From: Dictyocoela muelleri
Taxonomy: Eukaryota > Microsporidia
Assembly (NCBI GenBank): GCA_016256075.1
Contig: SDVU01000309.1
Span: 1 to 15,488, forward strand
DNA length: 15,488 nt
Direction: 5' to 3'
Shown here piece after piece: positions 1 through 8,453 of this stretch. The notes below the pieces were generated by a model. That model worked only from the letters and a program-made list of their open reading frames with translations, made no database searches and was not told the DNA's origin. Within the stretch, counting starts at the first letter, position 1. Each line of letters starts with the position of its first letter. Position numbers and translations under genes: made by a program.

Positions 1-2
1 TA

Positions 3-129
3 ATTTATTTTCTTGGAACGTTTTTTTATATTAATTTTTATACTTTGTATTTTTTCATATTTCGCTTCGCGAAATATGGAAAAATACAAAGTATAAAAAT
101 TAATATAAAAAAGTTCCGATAAAATAAAT
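3..129. repeat. Long near-perfect hairpin (62-bp stem, 3-nt loop)
   Basis: The stretch reads as an almost perfect palindrome centred near position 67. The arm at about 3-65 is the reverse complement of about 69-129, with a TTC loop inside ATATTTCGC-TTC-GCGAAATAT and only a few mismatches or 1-nt gaps. The outer arms begin ATTTATTTT and end AAAATAAAT. It abuts the terminal-repeat-like block at 137-212, so it may be the subterminal part of a foldback or MITE-type element extending left out of the window. No coding content is visible. A snap-back DNA element or a hairpin RNA source are both possible. Confidence 0.85.
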
Positions 130-136
130 CAACAAG

Positions 137-212
137 AAATTTTAGATATAAACCATTCGTTTATTTTCTATCATCAATTTTTCTCTGGCCTCTAACCCAT
201 GTCACAGTTTAA
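137..212 (+). repeat. Terminal-repeat fragment (copy 1 of a dispersed end sequence)
   Basis: This 75-bp block shares TTTTAGATATAAACC, then TCTATCATCAATTTTTC, then a TAACCCATGTCACA-like end with 2936-3012 in the same orientation and with 2404-2475 in reverse complement. The latter two are the inverted ends of the short element at 2398-3015. This copy therefore looks like the right-hand terminus of a related element whose body lies to the left and includes the 3-129 hairpin. Matching was by eye. The outer few bases differ between copies, so the exact end is uncertain. Confidence 0.6.
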
Positions 213-678
213 ACACATATATAAAAATAATTTAATTTAACCCTATGTTAAATCGATTAAATTATTTGACCGAATTGATATTTTTTATTTATATTTCTGA
301 CAAGAAAAACGTGCTTAATTTGTTAAGGGCATTAGGGGCTATTCTACAAACAAAAAGATTCCATAAATACAAAAATTTTATGAAAATATAGCCAACCCCA
401 AAATATAATTTAAAATATGCTTGTAAATGTGGGAAATGTATGGGTTTAAAAAATTTGCTTACTGATTTTGCTTTTAAATCTACTAAGCTTGATCTTGTCG
501 TATTCTTAAATTTTGCTTTTTTTAACCGCGCTTTTTTACATGAGAATACATAATCTACACCTGTAAGATCGACGAAGATATGATAGCTATTAGTATCGTT
601 ATTTAGGAAAATTTTGAAAATTCGTGGTTAAGAATCAGCGAATGTTGGACGTGTGTTCTGAAAGAAGTTCAGATAGAT
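213..678. other. Gene-free A+T-rich stretch
   Basis: No open frame of useful length or clear motif was found on either strand. A short plus-strand run near 418-550 contains a CxCxxC-like cluster followed by a hydrophobic stretch. It faintly resembles the zinc-ribbon part of Merlin-type transposases, but nothing downstream supports that reading. It is best treated as decayed intergenic DNA. Confidence 0.4.
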
Positions 679-792
679 AAAACTTTTAGGAGCCGAAAAT
701 AAAATGGTGTTGGAAGATTAGGAAAGGCTGTTTGTATATGGGACAGTAAAAAAAAGGGGTGCGCCAACTCGCTTTTTTAAAAATGCGTCTAT
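679..792 (+). repeat. Dispersed repeat, copy 1 (blocks A and B)
   Basis: Block A (679-755, containing GGAGCCGA and AAGATTAGGAAAGGC) recurs directly at 1853-1926. Block B (760-792, GCGCCAACTCGC and ATGCGTC) recurs in inverted orientation at 1809-1848. The two loci flank the old SINE copy at 842-1200. The A blocks agree at roughly four bases in five. The origin of the repeat is unknown and there is no coding potential. Confidence 0.55.
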
Positions 793-841
793 TCGATATA
801 GAGTTTTTTTTAGTTTTAGGTTATATATTAATATATAATTA

Positions 842-1200
842 AGCCATAAAGCTCATTGGTTAACCCTATTGAATGTAACATCATAGCATATGGTCCGAAT
901 CTCGGTGACCTAACTTTATTATATAATTGATGTTTAAATAAAGCGGTGAATAAATATAGAACTAGTGTATTAACATATAGATGATATAGTAGTTATAGCT
1001 TATTAAGACCTAGTCTAATATGACGATATGAGAGGGGGACACCTTCAAATGTGTCGATGAGTGTGATGACGCATCTCTCGATAAGTAGATAAATTAAAAT
1101 ATATGAAATAGCCTTTTATTACCTGTATCCTGTCAGTCATTGATTACACAAAAATCGAATATATATCTGGAATTTTCGGTCGATTAGTAGTGAAGTATAT
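842..1200 (+). mobile_element. tRNA-derived SINE, old diverged copy (a)
   Basis: The head at 842-912 keeps an A-box-like AAAGCTCATTGGTTAAC and a B-box-like GGTCCGAATCTCG at tRNA spacing. It is followed by the family's body landmarks: AAGCGGT, TTAAGACCTAGTCTAATATGAC, GATGAGTG, GACGCATCTC, and CCTGTATCCTG before GTCATTGAT. The order is the same as in the well-preserved copy at 4972-5426. Similarity fades beyond about 1200, where the family's 3' portion is not convincing. The heavy divergence implies an old insertion. Confidence 0.75.
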
Positions 1201-1808
1201 ATTTAGGCACGGGTAGCATGAGAAATCGCCACGGGCGAGTTTAAGTAAACATTCAGAGAGCTCAGATCGAGACTCACCGCGAAATTTAAAAATTATAGCA
1301 ATGTCTTACTTTAGTTGACAAATTCGATTCTAACGTTGCTTAGACACCCTCTTGATAACATTTTCTTAAATTACCAAGTATAGAAATGTAAAAGTATAAA
1401 TATTTTTTATATTGTTTTATATACATATTTTAGAAATCAATTTTTATATAAACTTTATGAGACGTCTTATATGCAAAACTGATGTCTGAAATATCTCTAT
1501 AAAACAACATAAAGAATTTTTATTGTACTTTGACGATTCCATATTTGGTAATTTATAATTTTTATTAGAAACCACGTCTAAGGGGCATTAGAATTAAATA
1601 TTATTGTTCAAAATGAGAAATTGCTATTTTTTTAAAAAAAATCGTCGAGAGTTCTGGAGCAGCGTTAAACACGATACTCAAAAGGTCTAAAGACAATAAA
1701 AAGAGAGTGTTCGGCGTCAATTCGCAGTATGGCGAGTCCATATTCCTCCCAGATTATTATAAATAATTTTAAATTTTATGTAAAGATCATTTTTTATTCA
1801 ATAACTCT
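1201..1808. other. Gene-free A+T-rich stretch
   Basis: No supported gene, RNA or element was seen. A phrase at 1710-1745 (GGCGTCAATTCGC, GGCGAGTCC) loosely echoes the block B motif of the flanking dispersed repeat, so part of this interval may be decayed repeat. Confidence 0.4.
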
Positions 1809-1926
1809 GTGGCGAGTTGACGCATTTATAAAAAGGTGAGTTTGCGCGAAACCGAAACTTTTTGGAGCCGATGAAAATATGGAGTTGTAAGATTAGGAAA
1901 GGCCGTAAATTGGCAGTAGAAAAAAG
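1809..1926 (+). repeat. Dispersed repeat, copy 2 (block B inverted, then block A direct)
   Basis: 1809-1848 (GGCGAGTTGACGCATTTATA, then GGTGAGTTTGCGC) is the reverse complement of block B at 760-792. 1853-1926 (TTTTTGGAGCCGA, AAGATTAGGAAAGGC, GGCAGTAGAAAAAA) is block A in direct orientation. The order B'-A here against A-B at the first locus means the pair is not a simple duplication. No coding content was found. Confidence 0.55.
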
Positions 1927-2397
1927 TACGGGATATTGTTATATACAGCGGTAGATAATCGAAATTGTGAAACACTGATCCCTATTATACAAAAAAATAT
2001 AAAAGCAGAAGCTATTATTATCTGATAAATGGTCTGCGTAGAAATCTATAGGAAATTATTTTAGAGATTCTGTATGTCATAAATATAATTTCGTTGATAA
2101 TAAAATAAAGCAAACACGCAGACTATTGAAAATATTTGGTTGTTATTTAAAAAAATAAAACACTATAGTTTTGATATAAAAATTTAAACATTAAACATTC
2201 ATTTAAATGTTTTTATGTTTTTCAAGAATTATAAACATATTGAATTTGTGTAATTTCTAGATATTATACTGAATTATATTTATTCTATTTAATTTATTTG
2301 TATTTTTCAATTTTTTAAATCTATTTTTTAATTTTTAAAATTTTTTTATTTACTTTTATTCTGTATTTTTACAATTTAAATTTTAATATCGATGTTT
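1927..2397. other. Gene-free A+T-rich stretch
   Basis: The sequence becomes nearly pure A/T toward 2270-2390. No gene or repeat family could be recognised. Confidence 0.4.
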
Positions 2398-3015
2398 CAA
2401 TTGTGACCCATGTTAGATACCATAGAAAAATTGATGATATAAAAAAATAAGACACGGTTTATATCTAAAAGTTTATGTTTATCTATGTTTCAGAAAAATA
2501 GATCAAATAAAATTTGGTGGATGCTAGTTGGGGGTTTATTTTTGTTATTTGGTGTTGCATGAAAAAAAAACACCACCCTTATCTGGTATGAAAATCGAAG
2601 TAAAATCACAAAGGAACATTATTTAGCCTCTAATATTATGAACTTGAATATTACAGTGTGTTTTCTTGATAATACAGTTCGTAAAAAAAGACAGAGTGTC
2701 GAATAAGTTTGGTCTATTCTAAGATATACCTAATAAATAAAAATGGCATAATCAGAATAAACGCGAAGAGCCTTTCATAAAATTTATTTGAAAACACACG
2801 ATCACACCAGAATAGCGATTCTACAATATTTTAGCACTATTAAGAATAAAGTTATGCTATTTATTCACAATTTTATCTAATTTTTTCAAATGTAACACCA
2901 AATAACAAAGGCAACACTAAACTATCATCCGCCAAAATTTTAGATATAAACCGTTTTTTATTTTTTTCTATCATCAATTTTTCGGGTCTTGTCTGTTTTA
3001 TGGGCCACAATTTTT
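2398..3015. mobile_element. Short non-coding DNA element with terminal inverted repeats (MITE-like)
   Basis: The left end reads ATTGTGACCCAT and continues through GAAAAATTGATGATA and ACGGTTTATATCTAAAA (2404-2475). The right end, read in reverse complement, starts ATTGTGGCCCAT and carries the same blocks (2936-3012). A second inverted pair lies inside. 2510-2562 holds AAAATTTGGTGGATGCTAGT and TTGTTATTTGGTGTT, matched by the reverse complement of 2887-2940. The middle, about 320 bp, has no open frame. The design is that of a non-autonomous DNA transposon. No target-site duplication could be settled by eye. The right end stops only about 90 bp before the Merlin transposase relic, so that family is a candidate mobiliser (inference). 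Confidence 0.7.
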
Positions 3016-3102
3016 TTATAACTATGGCCTTTATAACAGATAAATCACTTTTTTGATAGAAAAAAAATAAAAATAATAAAATGCTACAAAAATCATACTC
3101 AT

Positions 3103-3934
3103 ATGGAATTTAAAATTTTAAAAACAACAAGTGAAATTTTCATAAATATTGAATGCACGGTCGGATATTTAATCGAAAACAATATATTAAAGAGTGTTTA
3201 GATTTGTAGAAGCTGTGTTAATACGGCAAAAATACTCATTTATCTAAAGAAATCCACCAAAGGAAATATTTATCGATGCACGTATAAAAATTGCTGTCGA
3301 AAAAAGCCTATTTCTACATTCAAATGCAAAACAAATGTCTTAATTAAGATAGTTTATTTCTGATGTCCAATATATCGTATGATTAAATTTAAACTATTTG
3401 AAAGTTTCTAAATCATTAATATCAGCAGATAAATCAAAATTAAGAACTTGTTATAAGCGTTATAATTACGTAAAAATTTGTTGTTAGGAGGACTAGGGTG
3501 TATTGTTGAGGTAGATTAGAGTGTTATTTGCTGAAAGAGAATAATAAGAAATCCGACATCAACTGATTATGACAATCCTTAAACTACTTGGATACTTGGT
3601 GTATTGATATTACTGATTCCCGAAATTTCTTCGTAAATAGAATAAAAAATCGTGAAATCGATGAACTTACAAACGCAATGTATGGTTAATAAGTGTAGAA
3701 TGTCGTCTTTACACTGATGGCTATTCATCGTATCACGGTGTTGCATCGAATTTATCACTAATACATATAGTTGTAATCCATTAGAATTGATTTAAATCAC
3801 AGGAAGGAACTCATACTAACGATATCGAAAGTTTTTGGAGTGGTTTGAAGTCATATGTGCGCAGGGAACATGGTGTTAAAAGAGTTAGCATTGATATCTG
3901 GCTAAAAGAGTATTCATTTAAAAAAGATTTCTAA
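3103..3934 (+). pseudogene. Merlin (IS1016/ISXO2-like) DDE transposase, decayed
   Basis: This is a relic of a cut-and-paste DNA transposase of the Merlin/IS1595 superfamily. From ATG 3103 the frame opens MEFKILKT and runs to ENNILKS. A zinc ribbon follows, with Cys pairs at 3205-3216 (CRSC) and 3277-3294 (CTYKNC). The first catalytic Asp lies in IVEVD (Asp codon 3514-3516). The second is in YTDGYSSYHG (Asp 3716-3718). The third box reads HTNDIESFWSGLK with Glu at 3827-3829, followed by REHGVKR and the frame end at 3932-3934. The span of about 277 codons fits the family. It is dead: in-frame stops occur at 3199-3201, 3517-3519 and shortly after 3773, among others, and at least one frameshift separates the first Asp from the second. 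It lies directly right of the MITE-like element. Confidence 0.85.
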
Positions 3935-4087
3935 AAATTTAGAACACGGTGAATTCGAATGCATTTATAACGAAATTTGAAAACTTTTCTTTGATTAAAT
4001 GAGTATATTTTATTTAAAAATTTAGAAATGTAAAAATCTATTTTTTTATTTTAGAATTTTTTTAATATTCTAATTTTCTAATAAATA

Positions 4088-4182
4088 TAATAAAAATTAA
4101 AAAATTAAAAAAAAAATTAAAAATTAAAAAATTAAAATATATTTTTAAAAAAATTAAAAAATTAAAAAATTAAAAAAAAATC
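4088..4182. repeat. A/T simple-sequence tract (AAATTAAAA-type)
   Basis: The tract consists of runs of AATTAAAAAATTAAAAAA with occasional expansions of the A tract. It is low-complexity DNA that probably arose by slippage. It lies between the Merlin relic and a possible terminal-repeat copy. Confidence 0.7.
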
Positions 4183-4212
4183 AATCTGGGGTGACCCCTG
4201 TGTGTACCCCCT

Positions 4213-4257
4213 AAAAACAGATAAGAACCAATTTTTCTATGTCTCTAGCCCGGGTAA
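4213..4257 (+). repeat. Possible distal terminal repeat of the Merlin element
   Basis: CAATTTTTCTATGTCTCTAG followed by CCCGGGTAA is similar, in reverse complement, to GACCCATGTTAGATACCATAG followed by AAAAATTG at 2405-2433. About four bases in five match over some 27 bp. If real, 2398 and about 4257 would be inverted ends enclosing the transposase relic (about 1.85 kb). The match is short and A+T-rich, so this remains tentative. Confidence 0.3.
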
Positions 4258-4971
4258 GTACCAAAAAACGTTATTAAATGGACATTGAAAATTAAATTAA
4301 AAAAAAATATTTTATACGCACATCTCAAAAAAGAAGTCATTTATCTCATTACTGAAATGTTAAAATAAAATTTTTTATAAATAGAAAAATTAATTTATAA
4401 ATTATTTTTTTATATTAAAATTGTTAATCAAAAGTAGCTACCTTGGACTCGAGCCACTTACGAAAGATGACATGAGTAATTCAATAAAATAATTAGTTAA
4501 ACCATATTTTAAGATGTGTTATACCACATGCTCGTTCGTGTTTTTCGTTTAATTATGATAAAAAATCTGATAAATCTTGCTTGTTAACAAAAAAAATAAT
4601 GTCTATCATTGATACATAACGGCGCCATTTTGTTCGCGAACACACAAAAACTACAATTTAAAGTCTTAAATTGCATTTAGCCGAATTTTGAGATTGTCTA
4701 AATTCTCTTTCTATTTCTTTCGATAAACTTATTGCACCGCAAACCAAAGCTTCTAGGTCTGAAAAACTTTGTTTTTCTTAACCCTTAACGATTTTGTACC
4801 AAAATAATAGATGACCATTTTTTCAAGTTTTTGATAACACTTCGCGATATTTTTATAAAATTTTTTTGTTAAAAGTTAAAAATTCTTTCAAGATTTTATT
4901 TGAAAAAAAATTATATCTCAAATAATTATTAATTATTTTCATAAATCGAAATTATTTCTAAAAAAATATTA
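4258..4971. other. Gene-free stretch with a weak minus-strand tRNA-like head
   Basis: No gene is supported. On the minus strand, from about 4556 down to 4436, an A-box-like AGCATGTGGTATAACAC is followed by a B-box-like GTGGCTCGAGTCC. This recalls the head of the SINE family but with wider spacing and no recognisable body. A short minus-strand open run near 4670-4790 has no start codon and no recognised motif. No continuation of the gypsy pol region was recognised left of the SINE. Confidence 0.3.
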
Positions 4972-5426
4972 GCCAGATAGCTCAGTGGTTAACACTCTTG
5001 AATGAAAAATTTAAGTATCGTGGTTCGAATCCCGCCGACGTCACTCTTTAATAAATAATGAGGGAACGACATTAAGCGGTCAAAAACTATAGAAATATAG
5101 TATTAATATACAGCTGTTCCAGTGTGGTATAGCTGATTAAGACTTGGTCTAATATGACAATGATGCAGAAGGGACTCTCCTAGGTGTGGGGATGAGTGCG
5201 GCGACGCATCTCGGCAAAAAAGTAGTGAAAAATAAAAATTCATGAAAAGCTACTAATTACCTGTATCCTGCTGAGTCATTGATAAAACGAAAATCGCGTA
5301 TACAGCTGAGCTTCTGGGTAGCTTAGGAAGAGACGTATTATTGGAACACTAGGAACTAAAGGTCTAAAGGCCATGGTAGGAGACAACTCTCCGGGTTGGC
5401 AGCTATGGATGTTGTCAGCATGTAAT
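4972..5426 (+). mobile_element. tRNA-derived SINE, well-preserved copy (b)
   Basis: The tRNA-sized head at 4972-5042 has an A box (TAGCTCAGTGGTTAACAC) and a B box (GTGGTTCGAATCCCG), the internal RNA polymerase III promoter layout. It does not fold into a convincing tRNA. A body of about 380 bp follows with landmarks AAGCGGTC, CAGCTGTTCCAGTGTGG, TAAGACTTGGTCTAATATGAC, GATGAGTGCGGCGACG, CCTGTATCCTGCTGAGTCATT, CGAAAATCGCGTATACAGCTG, CTCTCCGGGTTGGCAGC and an end at CAGCATGTAAT. The inverted copy at 9901-10347 agrees at roughly nine bases in ten, so both are fairly recent. The 3' end abuts gypsy pol sequence at about 5427. A clean target duplication was not seen, and the family tail differs from the ATTT tail of the copy at 13950-14111. 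No LINE partner is present in the window. Confidence 0.85.
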
Positions 5427-6110
5427 ACAAAGTAGCCCGAATGTACTAACAGTTCGTGGATTTGTCTTATTTTATTTTCAAGTATCTTCTTATTATTTTT
5501 GTCTTCGACGTAGGATATGTTCTTTAACAAATTTAAATAGAGTTTTAATGTATTTGGGTATCTTGGGAGTGCCTTACTTTCTTGTAAACTTTGCGCCTTA
5601 ACATTTATATTATTATCTTTATATATTCTCGATAATATATCTGGATTGTTATTAACTTTTCCTTTTATATGGCATAGCTCAAAATTATATTCCTCTAATA
5701 ATATTTTCATCGTTGCTTTCTTGAGCTTAGATCGTTGTTGAAGATGTTGTTGAAATGATCTGTCTTGATAATAATTTTTGATCCTAGTATCAGTTGCCTG
5801 AAATGCTTTAATGCCTTTATTATGGCATAGAGCTCTTTCTCAGAAATTGTATAATTTAATTCAGATTTTTGAACGAACAGTTGTAAAAACCCACAATACG
5901 GTTTTCCTAGATCAAAGTAGCCCCTATTCCCAAATTACTGGCATCTACTTCTAAAATAAAACTTTTATTCATGTCAACATGTCGAATCTGTTGATTATCT
6001 TTGACTAATGTTAAAATTTGTATAAATTTTTTTGTTCAGTCTCAGACCACACTATTCTTTTTTCTTTACAATTAATCTTTGCATATAATGGTGCTGCCAA
6101 TAACGCCTAA
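5427..6110 (-). pseudogene. RNase H and start of HHCC region of the gypsy fossil
   Basis: The downstream pol sequence shows the RNase H end FELCHIKGKVNNNPDILSRI. IHELLVHSG follows, the beginning of the integrase zinc-binding HHCC module. There the element stops at the SINE 3' end. The open frame seen at 5276-5710 (-) continues from pol straight into antisense SINE sequence, so it is a chimera of two elements and not a gene. Confidence 0.8.
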
Positions 6111-6119
6111 TTTTTAACG

Positions 6120-6960
6120 AAAGGCAGAAACCAATTAAGTAGACCGAGTAGTCGCTGAAGGTCTTTAGGTTTTGTCGGAAGTTTTACATCCTTTTCATTT
6201 ATACTTGTTATATCAGCCTTAATTCCTCTTTCGTCTATGATGTGTCCTAAGAATGTGATCTCTTTTGCACAAAAAATCATATTTTCAATATTAATAGAAG
6301 CTCCAGAATCTAAAAGATGGTCTATTACAATTTTTAAATGCTTTAAATGGTTTTATTGACTATCAGAATGTACTAAAATATCCTCCATATACACTTCAAC
6401 AAATCCTAAATCTTTCAAGAGATGTTTCATAGCAAGAGTGTCGTTCTCGGGGCGTTAGAAAGCCCAAATGGCATTCTAAAAAACACATAAGTTTCCCCGC
6501 AAATTCTAAAAGCTGTTTTGTCTACGTCACTGGGGTTTACCGAAATTTGGTAGTATCCCTGATTTAAATCAAGAGTTGAAAAATATTTTGATCCGTTGAG
6601 GGTGTGCAAAATATCGGCTATTTTGGGGAAGAAAACGTTGATTGGTTTTGTGATCTGGTTTAACTTTCTGTAGTCAATTACAAGTCTCACTTTTTTGTTC
6701 TTCTTCATTATTGGGAATCCTGGTGATGCTATCTGGACTTCCTTTTGCTTAATAATATTTAGATATTCTAATTCATTCAAGTGTTGCATTATCACGGGAC
6801 GAAGTTTTAAGGGAACTGGGTGCTTTTTAAACTTTAAATCAAACTTTTTTGTTAATTCAATAGAATGTGTTATTGACCTGATATGACCTATTTCCGGATT
6901 TATTGTGCTTATTTCTTTTATGATTTCTTTCAATTGATTATCTTTATGATCCATAGAAAA
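6120..6960 (-). pseudogene. Reverse transcriptase region of the gypsy fossil
   Basis: On the minus strand the segment shows, in order, a PVPLKLRPV entry, the PGFPIMKKNKKVRLVIDYRK fingers motif, FSTLDLNQGYYQI in the palm (catalytic Asp), and FFRMPFGLSNAP. The family's catalytic-box region lies near 6385 and the FLGHIIDERGI connection near 6230-6260. The match to Ty3/gypsy RT (RVT_1) is unambiguous. It is part of a broken element. Confidence 0.9.
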
Positions 6961-7029
6961 AAAATTTGTTTTATCACTCAACATATTGTCGTTGCTATCT
7001 ACTTGGTTATCAGTATCAACAGATATCTC

Positions 7030-7406
7030 GTATTCTCTTTGATCTAAATTAATAAACTTCTCCTTTAAATTGATTATGGCATAATTTTCGTATAAAAATT
7101 GCATTCCTAATATTATTCTTTTTGTATCAGTGTTGAAAACATAGAAGGTAGAGATGTATTTCACTCTTTGACGTCTTGTAATGAAAATTCTATTTTTGCT
7201 GATTTGGTGCATGTAAATATCGTTCCCGAAGCGGTCTCAACCTTTATAGGTTCCAGAACATCGACGTTGGGTATCTGTAGTTTATCACACAGGGGTTTAG
7301 AGATGAAATTATAGGTAGCACCGGTATCTATCAGAGCCTCGTAATTTTTATTATTTATTGAGACTTTCACTTCAATGGTTTTTGGTGTTACTGTAGGTTC
7401 ACACAT
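7030..7406 (-). pseudogene. Retropepsin-like aspartic protease region of the gypsy fossil
   Basis: The minus-strand segment carries the hallmark ALIDTGATYNFIS (catalytic Asp-Thr-Gly) early in the domain. Further on is the family's IILGMQFLYENYAIINL segment near its end. This is the polyprotein-processing enzyme of a Ty3/gypsy element, placed between gag and reverse transcriptase as expected. Part of a broken element. Confidence 0.85.
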
Positions 7407-8156
7407 TGCTAATCCTTTTGATGAATTATGATTTAAACTGTTTTTTTTCTTTTTGCTCCCTACATTCTTGATTAGAGTGCGATTTAGACTTATGGATCAC
7501 AGAACTTTTTATACTTCTCAGAATTTCTGTTGCGCTCTGCTTTAAAGGCAAGGGTTTTTTTCAGTTTTGTCTACCTTTGAGTGTCTCTTATAAATTTCAA
7601 AAGAATCATTTGTTCCACATTCTCTATGGTGACGTATATTTCTTTAATATTATGTTTACCAAGTTTAATCATCTCTATCTTGACACAATTTTCTAAATTC
7701 ACATAAAAAGTTTCCTCAATTTTTTCGTTTATCAAATCCTTCGACTAGTTGTTACAAATACCTAATTTTTGACAGAGTAATGTTATTTTATTCACATATG
7801 ATTTTTTTTCAGAAATTTTTTTGTCTAATATTTGATAATAGTTGATAATAATGTTGTGATTTTGTTATATTGTATTTAAGTTTCAATATCGAATTCAGTA
7901 TGTCTTCAGATGATTGTTCTGTAGGGATTTTCATCTGGATATCATAATTTACTATTTGTGATAGAACCTCTATCTTTGCAGCTTCATTCCAATTGCAGAT
8001 GCGAAATTACTCCTTAAACCTCTTTACCCACTGTAATAGATATTGTTCATAAATTTTATTCGGGATTGTAATCTTGTGTTGTAATCTTAGGCCGGTGTTT
8101 AGCGATATATATTCAAAAAGTACTTCTTTCTAATTGTCTTTGTTGCTCAATGTCAT
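7407..8156 (-). pseudogene. gag region of the gypsy fossil
   Basis: The minus-strand sequence immediately upstream of the protease has the charged, helical character of a microsporidian gypsy gag, including recognisable stretches such as NWNEAAKIEVLSQIVNYDIQ. It starts near 8156 and ends in the MCEP lead into the protease. It is decayed, with several interruptions. No zinc knuckle was clearly seen within it. Confidence 0.6.
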
Positions 8157-8453
8157 GGTTCATTTTATTCTCTCATAATGGCTTCCTCGATTGAATCAAA
8201 TGAGCTCATTATGTCGTTTTCTCGAGGAATTCGACGTATTTACAGTAAAAGGAATAAATAGAATCATTAAAAAGTTTTTTATTTAATCTTTAGTATTCGT
8301 TAAACGGAGATGTTCTTTCCTTTTCCTTGCATCGGGGTGGTTTTTTTGTGTTTTTTTATATTTTTTTCATCAATTTTGATATTTGTCAAAATTATGTCGG
8401 AATTACGATTTTTGATGAAATTTCCGAATTATGTGAGTTAAATCAGTTTAGCC
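8157..8453. other. Gene-free stretch upstream of the gypsy gag
   Basis: This is where a leader, primer-binding site and 5' LTR would lie for the minus-strand gypsy fossil. No tRNA-complementary primer site or repeated LTR sequence could be identified. The stretch is A+T-rich with a G-rich patch near 8328-8341. Confidence 0.35.

Larger units (their letters stand above)
5427..8156 (-). mobile_element. Ty3/gypsy LTR retrotransposon fossil (gag-protease-RT-RNase H; integrase and LTRs not found)
   Basis: Read on the minus strand, the parts come in the order usual for Ty3/gypsy elements: gag, aspartic protease, reverse transcriptase, RNase H, and the start of the zinc-binding HHCC region of integrase. 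The element is broken, with on the order of ten or more interruptions. It ends abruptly at about 5427, where the SINE copy begins. No integrase core, flanking LTR pair or primer-binding site was recognised on either side. The state of decay suggests an old copy. The SINE end that meets it is younger. Confidence 0.9.

Noticed and set aside
418-550. Second Merlin-like zinc ribbon on the plus strand
   Set aside because: A CxCxxC cluster and a hydrophobic run are present, but no catalytic box follows in any frame.
4670-4790. Short minus-strand open run with a charged, helical look
   Set aside because: It has about 40 codons, no start codon and no recognised family. It could be chance or an eroded element piece.
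4972-5042. Functional tRNA gene
   Set aside because: The A and B boxes are good, but the acceptor, D and T stems do not pair convincingly, and the same head is joined to the same 380-bp body in several copies. It is a SINE head.
6695-6886. 63-residue plus-strand open frame
   Set aside because: It is the antisense of the reverse transcriptase region.
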